Positions 1 through 5,350 of a stretch of 6,101 nt of DNA are shown here, in pieces. Origin of the DNA: an uncultured Clostridia bacterium (GTDB taxonomy: Bacteria; Bacillota; Clostridia; Lachnospirales; Bianqueaceae). Numbering within the stretch: the stretch's first letter is position 1; the number at the start of each line of letters is the position of its first letter. The stretch is taken from assembly GCA_947570515.1 (NCBI GenBank), contig CANOUM010000107.1:1-6101 (forward strand), written 5' to 3'. The position numbers and the translations under genes are program-made. A model generated the notes under the pieces. It saw nothing but the letters and a program-made list of their open reading frames with translations, searched no databases and was not told where the DNA came from.

Positions 1-4
1 GTTC

Positions 5-34
5 GCGGGTCTGAATCCCGTTTCAAAGGGTGCC
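5..34 (+). ncRNA. Possible 3' end of a second tRNA-like RNA, cut by the window edge
   Basis: Bases 5-9 (GCGGG) pair with 17-21 (CCCGT, one G-U pair) around a seven-base loop TCTGAAT. That is the size and position of a tRNA T arm, and the loop is close to the canonical TTCGAAT. Downstream, GGGTGCC is followed by TTGT. The tRNA-like RNA at 109-179 also has TTGT after its acceptor strand. No 5' half is visible because the window starts here, and no CCA is encoded. If the acceptor strand is taken to end at base 34, seven extra bases separate it from the T arm, which is poor tRNA geometry. It could be a degenerate tRNA-like RNA or a chance hairpin, and sequence to the left is needed to decide. Confidence 0.3.
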
Positions 35-93
35 TTGTCAAAAAAAGAAACAGAATGATGATGGAAACCAATGGGTAATCCAATCCGTTTGTT

Positions 94-99
94 TATACT
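94..99 (+). promoter_or_regulatory. Candidate -10 box for the tRNA-like RNA and rtcB operon
   Basis: TATACT differs from the sigma-70/sigma-A consensus TATAAT at one position. It ends nine bases before G109, the first base of the tRNA-like fold, so initiation would fall at or just before the mature 5' end of that RNA. The -35 region is weak: TGGGTA at 72-77 with a 16-base spacer matches three of six consensus bases. No -24/-12 sigma-54 element was seen, in contrast to the sigma-54/RtcR control known for enterobacterial rtcBA operons. Confidence 0.4.
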
Positions 100-108
100 A
101 TGTTATAT

Positions 109-179
109 GACCCGTAGCTCAGCGGCCGAGTGGGACCTCGAAATCCCCGTGACGATGGGTTCGACTCCCATCCGGGTCT
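109..179 (+). ncRNA. tRNA-like (Y-RNA-like) noncoding RNA in the rtcB leader
   Basis: The strand folds as a tRNA cloverleaf. The acceptor stem is GACCCG (109-114) with CGGGTC (173-178). TA linker bases are followed by a D arm GCTC/GAGT (117-120/128-131) whose loop AGCGGCC carries the GG pair. The T arm is GATGGG/CCCATC (154-159/167-172) with loop TTCGACT, able to form the usual D-loop/T-loop contacts. Acceptor plus T stem total 12 bp, as in a normal tRNA. The anticodon position is abnormal: a 4-bp stem GGGA/TCCC (132-135/144-147) around an eight-base loop CCTCGAAA. No CCA follows; U179 is in the discriminator position. In a 7+5 reading the seventh acceptor pair is a U-C mismatch. Bacterial Y RNAs of the YrlA type are known to carry a tRNA-mimicking domain, and Ro60 binds Y RNAs. 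Placement 36 bases before rtcB and upstream of ro60 supports that role here. A diverged or pseudo-tRNA is the main alternative. Confidence 0.72.
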
Positions 180-214
180 TGTATTTGACACTGCTGAAAG
201 GAACAGAGAAAAGG

Positions 215-1420
215 ATGGAAATTAAAGGAAAAGTAAACACTGCGCGCTGCTACACAAAAATAGTTGAGGATGAAGCGATTGAGCAAATTCGCAGAATATG
301 TGACTACGAGTTTTCAGAAGGCTCACAGATTCGCATTATGCCCGATGTTCATGCTGGTAAGGGCTGTACCATTGGAACAACAATGACGATTAAAGATAAG
401 GTAGTTCCTAATATTGTCGGTGTTGATATTGGATGCGGCATGTATACGGTAGAACTTGGGAAAATTGATGTTGACTTCGTAAAGGTTGATGAAGCGGCTC
501 ATTTCATCCCCAGTGGCAGAGATGTCTGGGAAGGGCGTTTGGAGCGATTTGATTTGACTGCGCTGCGCTGCTATCGCAATCTGAAACAGGCGAAGCGTCT
601 TGAACGAAGCCTTGGTACATTGGGAGGAGGCAATCATTTTATTGAGATTGATGCTGCAGGCGACGGAACAAAGTACCTGGTGATTCATTCCGGGAGCCGT
701 AATCTGGGTAAGCAGGTTGCAGAGCTTTATCAAAATCTTGCAATTGATCTGAATGCAGGCAAGGCGGATTATTTTGAAAAAAGAGATGAGATGATTCGCC
801 GCTATAAGGAGCAAGGGCGCAGAGATGAAATTCAAGCTGAATTAAAAGTTCTGGAGAGAGAATTCGTTGCAAAGCAGCCGACAATTCCTTTAGATCTTTG
901 CTATTTGTATGGTACTTATCTGAATGATTATTTGCATGATGTGGAAATCTGTCAGCAATTTGCAAAGCGCAGCCGCGAAAGAATGGCAGAAATTATTCTG
1001 GAGCGTATGGGAATGAATGCAATTTCCGCATTTCATACCATTCATAACTACATAGATACTACAGAAATGATTCTGCGTAAAGGGGCGATTGCTGCACATA
1101 AAGGCGAGCTTGTTTTGATTCCGATCAATATGAGCGATGGAAGCGTACTGGCCCGCGGCAAGGGCAATCCGGAGTGGAACTATTCTGCCCCTCATGGTGC
1201 CGGAAGATTGATGTCACGCACTAAGGCTAGAGAAACGCTCAACATTGAAGTATACAAAAAAGCTATGGAGGGAATCTACACGACCTCGGTTAACGAGTCA
1301 ACAATTGATGAAGCCCCTATGGCGTATAAGTCATTGGATGATATTATTGATGTAATCCGTGATACAGTGGATGTGATTGAAGTATTGAAACCAATTTATA
1401 ACTTTAAGGCGTCTGATTAA
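215..1420 (+). CDS. rtcB: RtcB-family RNA-splicing ligase
   Basis: RtcB joins RNA ends bearing a 2',3'-cyclic phosphate or 3'-phosphate to 5'-OH ends, using GTP and Mn2+, in tRNA splicing and repair of nuclease-cut RNA. The 401-residue product is close to the family norm of about 400. Recognisable motifs are VDIGCG (Asp71, Cys74), GGGNHF (Asn140, His141), HSGSRNLG (His158), HNY (His277) and PHGAGRLMSRTKA, whose His327 matches the histidine guanylylated in the E. coli enzyme. Cys74, His158 and His277 match known Mn ligands. The stretch from Cys74 to His141 is about 23 residues shorter than in the E. coli protein, so this is a compact branch. The C-terminus (DEAPMAYKSLDDI through the LKPIYNFKA end) is also typical. 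The ATG at 215 is preferred: AAAGGA at 197-202 lies upstream, and the family N-terminus starts here. The frame is open back to 71, but that part is the tRNA-like RNA. No archease or RtcA gene is present in the window. Confidence 0.96.
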   Translation: MEIKGKVNTARCYTKIVEDEAIEQIRRICDYEFSEGSQIRIMPDVHAGKGCTIGTTMTIKDKVVPNIVGVDIGCGMYTVELGKIDVDFVKVDEAAHFIPSGRDVWEGRLERFDLTALRCYRNLKQAKRLERSLGTLGGGNHFIEIDAAGDGTKYLVIHSGSRNLGKQVAELYQNLAIDLNAGKADYFEKRDEMIRRYKEQGRRDEIQAELKVLEREFVAKQPTIPLDLCYLYGTYLNDYLHDVEICQQFAKRSRERMAEIILERMGMNAISAFHTIHNYIDTTEMILRKGAIAAHKGELVLIPINMSDGSVLARGKGNPEWNYSAPHGAGRLMSRTKARETLNIEVYKKAMEGIYTTSVNESTIDEAPMAYKSLDDIIDVIRDTVDVIEVLKPIYNFKASD

Positions 1421-1442
1421 CAAATGTCTGCGCTGGTTGAAT

Positions 1443-1450
1443 GGAGGAGG
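1443..1450 (+). promoter_or_regulatory. Ribosome binding site that fixes the ro60 start
   Basis: GGAGGAGG is a near-perfect Shine-Dalgarno sequence seven bases before the ATG at 1458. The same frame is open from a TTG at 1437, but that start would place the ribosome binding site inside the coding sequence. The ATG at 1458 is therefore the start. Confidence 0.85.
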
Positions 1451-1457
1451 AAATAAA

Positions 1458-2927
1458 ATGTTGAATTATTTGAAAAATGAGGCCAATATGACCTCTACTG
1501 AAAACGGCGCAGTTACTTATGCAAGCACAATGTCTCATTGTCTGGATCTCTTTGCAGCTATTGGCGCAATGCGTACTGCTGATGAAAAAGAAATCATTGA
1601 TCGTTTTATTCGTGCCTTTACGGAGAATGCGGATATTGCAATGAAAATTCTATTTTTTGGACGCGATGTTCGCGGTGGCTTGGGTGAGCGCCGTGTATTT
1701 CGGATTATTGCTAATTATCTTGCAAATAACCATCCAGATGTTCTTCGCAAGAACATTGAACAGATTCCGGAGTACGGACGCTTTGATGATCTTGTTTTCT
1801 TGATAGGAACGGTCTGCGAGAAGGATGTACTGCAGGTTATCCGTAAGCAATTGGAGGCTGATCTTGCATCGGATGGTGAAATTTCTCTTCTTGCTAAGTG
1901 GCTTCCGTCCGTAAATGCATCCAATAGAGAGACCATTCGTAATGCAAAGCGGATTGCGCGGTTTCTAGGCATGTCTGATGCACAATATCGAAAAACTCTT
2001 GTGGAATTAAGAAAGAAAATCAATATCATTGAGAATAACCTTCGTGAGAAAGATTATTCCTTTGACTATTCTAAGCAGCCTTCAAAAGCAATGTTCAAGT
2101 ATCGAAGGGCTTTTCTTCGCAATGACGGTGAGCGTTATAACGCCTTTCTGGAAGCGGTAATGAACGGGGAAAAACAGCTTCACGGTGATATGCTAGCCCC
2201 TTATGAGATCGTGCGTTCTGGCTTAGATTCAAGGCGCTGGGGATTTAATTCTAATCTGACAAAGGATGAGAAGGCAGCATTGAACGCCTCATGGGAGGCT
2301 CTTCCCAACTTCTGTGATGGAAGAAATGCGCTGGCAGTTGTGGATACTTCAGGTTCTATGTACGGATATGACAAAGCGCTTCCCGCAGCGGTTGCATTGT
2401 CGCTTGGCTTGTATTTTGGAGAACATAATACGGGTATTTTCCATAATCATTTCATCGAGTTTTCTTCCCGGCCTCTGTTCATTGAAATCAAAGGAGAGAC
2501 TTTTGCTGACCGTTTAGAATATCTGTGTACTTTCAATGAGGTTGCAGATACTAATGTGGAGGCGGTATTCAATTTGATTTTGAATGCAGCAGTCCGTAAT
2601 CATGTTCCTCAGGAGGAAATTCCTGAAATATTGTATTTTATCTCGGATATGGAGTTTAATGCTTGTGTTCGAAATGCATCTCTGTCAAATTTTGAAAATG
2701 CTAAGCATCGGTTTGCAGAGCATGGATATAAATTGCCTCAGATCGTGTTCTGGAATGTTGCAAGCAGGAACAGCAATCAGCCTGTAACCATGAATGAGCA
2801 AGGTGTTGCACTGGTTTCCGGATGTACACCTCGCCTATTTTCTATGGTTGCACGCGGCGAGCTTTCTCCTTATGCGGTTATGATGGAAGTTCTGGAGTCA
2901 GACAGATACGCTAAGATTTCCGCTTAA
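1458..2927 (+). CDS. TROVE domain (Ro60/Rsr-like) RNA-binding protein
   Basis: Ro60 proteins form a ring of HEAT-like helices that binds Y RNAs and the ends of misfolded or damaged RNAs, with a von Willebrand A domain closing the ring. The 489-residue product has the expected two-part layout. The helical TROVE part covers about residues 1-285 and includes the characteristic segment ILFFGRDVRGGLGERRVFR. The vWA domain covers about 290-489, with a complete metal site: DTSGS (Asp296, Ser298, Ser300), Thr365 in ADTNVEA and Asp397 in FISDMEF. The C-terminal VSGCTPRLFSMVARGELSPY segment is typical of bacterial members. It starts 37 bases after the rtcB stop with no terminator between, so the two are co-transcribed. 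Bacterial Ro60 is known to act with 3'-to-5' exoribonucleases in rRNA processing and stress-related RNA decay and to be steered by Y RNAs. Here the tRNA-like RNA upstream of rtcB is the candidate partner. No frameshift or missing metal ligand was seen. Confidence 0.92.
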   Translation: MLNYLKNEANMTSTENGAVTYASTMSHCLDLFAAIGAMRTADEKEIIDRFIRAFTENADIAMKILFFGRDVRGGLGERRVFRIIANYLANNHPDVLRKNIEQIPEYGRFDDLVFLIGTVCEKDVLQVIRKQLEADLASDGEISLLAKWLPSVNASNRETIRNAKRIARFLGMSDAQYRKTLVELRKKINIIENNLREKDYSFDYSKQPSKAMFKYRRAFLRNDGERYNAFLEAVMNGEKQLHGDMLAPYEIVRSGLDSRRWGFNSNLTKDEKAALNASWEALPNFCDGRNALAVVDTSGSMYGYDKALPAAVALSLGLYFGEHNTGIFHNHFIEFSSRPLFIEIKGETFADRLEYLCTFNEVADTNVEAVFNLILNAAVRNHVPQEEIPEILYFISDMEFNACVRNASLSNFENAKHRFAEHGYKLPQIVFWNVASRNSNQPVTMNEQGVALVSGCTPRLFSMVARGELSPYAVMMEVLESDRYAKISA

Positions 2928-2982
2928 GGGATGTAGCGTTCAGCTTTTAATGAGCGAATGGTAGCAATATGTACAACCTTTT

Positions 2983-3029
2983 ACAAAGAAGGTATAGTTT
3001 TAATCGAACTCAAACTATACCTTCTTTGT
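2983..3029. terminator. 18-bp perfect inverted repeat, probable bidirectional terminator
   Basis: ACAAAGAAGGTATAGTTT (2983-3000) and AAACTATACCTTCTTTGT (3012-3029) are exact reverse complements around an 11-base loop. The stem can be read as a ten-pair core, GGTATAGTTT/AAACTATACC, flanked by an A-rich left arm and a T-rich right arm (TTCTTTGTT). This is the usual form of bidirectional intrinsic terminators in AT-rich genomes. It lies 55 bases after the ro60 stop and before the next gene. A clean U run outside the stem is missing, so an RNA-stability hairpin or a Y-RNA-like stem is possible instead. Confidence 0.6.
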
Positions 3030-3162
3030 TATATTATAACTTAGGCAAGATCATTTATATTAGGTAAATGTCCCATTGAATTCATATAAGAATCAAAGAC
3101 ACATTTCAGCATTTAAAGACAAGAAAATAAAATGATACCATGATATACTAAGTACAGCTGGA

Positions 3163-3168
3163 TATAAT
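3163..3168 (+). promoter_or_regulatory. Candidate -10 box for the AraC-type regulator
   Basis: A perfect TATAAT lies 29 bases before the ATG at 3198, leaving a short leader that contains the ribosome binding site. No good -35 hexamer is present at the right distance (ATGATA at 3140-3145 is poor), which could mean an activator-dependent promoter. The rest of the 2928-3197 intergenic region, apart from the inverted repeat, shows nothing else I can support. Confidence 0.4.
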
Positions 3169-3197
3169 TCTATAAATCATTTAAGGAGTGTGGTAAA

Positions 3198-4631
3198 ATG
3201 AATTGGATTAAAGAAATGCAAACAGCGATTGCGTTTATGGAAGATCATCTTTATGAACAGATCAGCATTGATGATATCGCTCGCAGCGCCAATTCATCAA
3301 GTGCTCATTTTCAGAGAATTTTCAGTATCATTTCAGGAATGACAGCTGGAGACTATCTGCGCTTTCGAAGATTATCGCTTGCAGGAAAAGAACTGGCAGA
3401 AAATGATGTTAAAATCATGGATATAGCCTTAAAATACGGATATGAAACTGCTGAAAGCTTTACCAAAGCGTTTACCCGGTTTCATGATGCAACGCCCACC
3501 GCAGTAAAACGAAATCAGGCAGCGCCTAAAATCTTTGAGCCGCTTTTCATTCATATTGATATAAAGGGAGGATTTACCATGCAAAGAAAGCTAATTTCAA
3601 ATGTTCCGGAGATACCCTATGACGGGAATAACGCTGCGTTTTTTATTACCTTGCTGGAAGCAACCCTGAAAGCTCTTGGCGAGGAGTGTGATAAGGCGAT
3701 GCTTATGGCTTTAAGCGGTGAAGCAAACCGGTTTTGCTGGGCAGATGGTCAGTGGGTGTTTGGCAACGAACTTACGGACAGTATCAACGAAACCCCTTTT
3801 GAAACGGAAAGACGCGTCTTGTCGGCTATTGGCTGGGATGCTAAATATATAACGGTACAAAAGGACAAAGACGGCAGCTTTATCAATACGGATGCACTGC
3901 AGATCCGCAAAGATATTACATCTGCCATTGACAAAGGGTTTCCTGTTCTGATGCGCCATATAGAGCGTGACGACTGCAATTTAAACGTATACTTTGGGTA
4001 TGAAAATGACGGACAAAAAATCATTGGGTATCATTACAATAATGGGTATGAAGCGGGCGTTTCACCAGCAACGGACATTGGTGTTCCAATTACTTGGGAT
4101 CATTGGGAAGAAAATGTTAGCGGGTATATTTTGCTGCAGGGAAAAAAGGAGACGGCAACCGAGCGTGCTACTGCATTAGCAGCATTTCAAAACATAGTGA
4201 ATCATGCACGCAAAACTACGGAGGTAAAAGGAAAAAAAGTAGGGCTTGCTGCATGGGAGTCTTATTTATATCATTTAGAGCACGACGACTTTTCTCAATT
4301 AACCTTTGACGAATGCAGAAACAGATTCTTTATTTATTGTGACGGACTGTGCCAAATCAATGCTCGCAAGGAAGCGATTCCTTATTATCAGCATCTTATA
4401 AAAGCATTTCCTGAATGGAAGGAAAATCTGGAAAAGGCCGTGACTGCACTTAGCCAGTGTGCCGATTACGGCGGATATTTATGGAGTCAGGGATTTACCT
4501 TTGATGATGCGGGATTTGAAAAATTCAGATCATCAGAAGCAAGAAAAAATCTTGCGCATGCCGGCAGAGAAGCCATGAAAAAAGATGAATTCGCAATAGA
4601 GCAATTTGAAGATATCATCTTCTCCTATTGA
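3198..4631 (+). CDS. AraC-family regulator with large C-terminal sensor-like domain
   Basis: Residues 8-105 form an AraC-type DNA-binding domain with two helix-turn-helix units: IDDIARSANSSSAHFQRIFS, then IMDIALKYGYETAESFTKAF followed by TPTAVKR. The domain is N-terminal, whereas classical AraC proteins carry it at the C-terminus. Residues 128-315 form a second domain. The LMALSGEANRFCW segment, the GFPVLM segment and the KIIGYHYNNGY segment recall papain/C39-like proteins of the BtrH N-terminal type. No cysteine is seen near residues 141-150, where a nucleophile would be expected, so I infer a ligand-binding rather than proteolytic role. Residues 330-477 are helical with no motif I recognise. 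The start is well supported: AAGGAG (3183-3188) lies nine bases before the ATG. The product is 477 residues with a TGA stop. It overlaps the broken ADP-ribosyltransferase frame by 26 bases. The target genes and the effector are unknown. Confidence 0.85.
   Translation: MNWIKEMQTAIAFMEDHLYEQISIDDIARSANSSSAHFQRIFSIISGMTAGDYLRFRRLSLAGKELAENDVKIMDIALKYGYETAESFTKAFTRFHDATPTAVKRNQAAPKIFEPLFIHIDIKGGFTMQRKLISNVPEIPYDGNNAAFFITLLEATLKALGEECDKAMLMALSGEANRFCWADGQWVFGNELTDSINETPFETERRVLSAIGWDAKYITVQKDKDGSFINTDALQIRKDITSAIDKGFPVLMRHIERDDCNLNVYFGYENDGQKIIGYHYNNGYEAGVSPATDIGVPITWDHWEENVSGYILLQGKKETATERATALAAFQNIVNHARKTTEVKGKKVGLAAWESYLYHLEHDDFSQLTFDECRNRFFIYCDGLCQINARKEAIPYYQHLIKAFPEWKENLEKAVTALSQCADYGGYLWSQGFTFDDAGFEKFRSSEARKNLAHAGREAMKKDEFAIEQFEDIIFSY
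3566..3581 (+). promoter_or_regulatory. Internal Shine-Dalgarno and ATG inside the AraC-type gene
   Basis: GGGAGG (3566-3571) lies seven bases before an in-frame ATG (3579-3581) that encodes Met128. This sits exactly at the junction between the DNA-binding part and the C-terminal domain. Its strength is similar to the gene's own ribosome binding site. Initiation here would make a 350-residue protein without the DNA-binding domain. It may also be a by-product of encoding the Lys-Gly-Gly linker. Confidence 0.4.
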
Positions 4632-5301
4632 AAAAACGATCAGTTTTTATACAAGAAATGATTTTGCTATATTGAACAATTTATTGATCGGCAATGAGGA
4701 TGATCTTTGGAAATATGCATGGATTGCATATCATGATAACCGCTGCATTATGAATGAGTATAAAAACAAGGAGCGTATAATAAACAGCGATTACGATATC
4801 AAGTGGCTGAATTGTTTGGAAGAACGGCTGCTGGATCGTTTGGATGAAAATGCCAAAAGAAAAATAATCGGTATAGCCAGAAACGATATTGCGAATATTC
4901 TGGATGCAATGACGCCGGCAAAGGAACAATCAGTCCTTTTCTGAACGGCCTGGATTGATAAAAATTATGATACCACCGGCTCTTATGCATACTCGCGAGA
5001 ATATAAAGCTTTACAATTCGATGTCAACAGTATTTTAGAAATAAAAACGATCTCTTCTTACTCGTTAACGCCATACAGAGAAAATGAAGATGTCGGCAGC
5101 GATTTTTACCGGTATGAGATGTGTGTTCCGGAAGGAAAAAACATCTTATTACTTGATCAATTTATATGTCATAACGAAGAGGGAGAGGTTTTGCTTCCCC
5201 CAATGAAATGTAAAGTTGGCAGCATTCGCAGCAGTGAAAATGAAAGATGCAGAGGTATCATCGAATTGACATATGAAAAGCAGCTGCCATATAAAGAATA
5301 A
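4606..5301 (+). pseudogene. ADP-ribosyltransferase-like gene broken by one in-frame TGA
   Basis: A single reading frame runs from a TTG at 4606 to TAA at 5299-5301, interrupted only by TGA at 4942-4944, and would encode 231 residues if read through. The second half has marks of the ADP-ribosyltransferase exoenzyme fold: an S-x-S motif in ISSYSLTPY (Ser151, Ser153) and an E-x-E motif in HNEEGEVLLPP (Glu192, Glu194), followed by a typical closing strand GIIELTYEKQL. The first half (FYTRNDFAILNNLL, then ARNDIANILDAM) is helical, as in such proteins. The stop lies at codon 113 between VLF and TAWIDKNY, where the R-S-E fold places its NAD-binding arginine; CGA to TGA is one transition. These enzymes transfer ADP-ribose from NAD to a target molecule. 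The 5' end is doubtful: the first possible start is a TTG inside the upstream gene, with no clear ribosome binding site and a TAG at 4597. A 112-residue fragment (4606-4944) and a 60-residue one from ATG 5119 are the only intact pieces. Fold assignment is by motif reading only. Confidence 0.65.
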
Positions 5302-5315
5302 GCAGATCATTCAAA

Positions 5316-5344
5316 AAGGCCCTCCTTTTTATCAGGAGGGCCTT
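5316..5344 (-). terminator. Rho-independent terminator of the minus-strand hydrolase gene
   Basis: AAGGCCCTCCT (5316-5326) and AGGAGGGCCTT (5334-5344) form a perfect 11-bp stem with a seven-base loop. Read on the minus strand, the stem ends in CCTT and runs directly into three more T residues and GAATG, giving five T in a row. It sits seven bases beyond the stop codon of the minus-strand gene. On the plus strand the stem is followed by CAGATTTT, a weaker U tract, so it may also stop transcription coming from the left. Confidence 0.85.
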
Positions 5345-5350
5345 CAGATT

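Noticed and set aside
40..108. Sigma-54 (-24/-12) promoter for rtcB as in enterobacteria
   Set aside because: No GG and GC doublets with the required spacing and context were found.
109..179. Ordinary functional tRNA gene (a CGA anticodon could be read in the loop)
   Set aside because: A seven-base loop with CGA would leave A-C and C-U mismatches in the anticodon stem. The best stem is only 4 bp with an eight-base loop, a serine tRNA would need a long variable arm, and no CCA is encoded.
71..214. N-terminal extension of RtcB from the ATG at 71
   Set aside because: The extension translates the tRNA-like RNA, has no family similarity that I recognise, and the normal RtcB N-terminus begins at 215 with an upstream AAAGGA.
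323..1195. Open frames on the minus strand opposite rtcB
   Set aside because: They lie wholly opposite a well-conserved gene, have low-complexity translations with no recognisable domain, and lack ribosome binding sites that I can support.
1437..1457. TTG start for the Ro60-like gene
   Set aside because: It would put the strong GGAGGAGG ribosome binding site inside the coding sequence; the ATG at 1458 is ideally spaced from that site.
4942..5000. TGA at 4942 as selenocysteine or a recoded sense codon
   Set aside because: TGA ends the adjacent regulator gene, tryptophan is TGG throughout, and the expected residue is arginine. Only a weak bulged pairing (GCC/GGC, TGG/CCA) follows, with no convincing SECIS loop.
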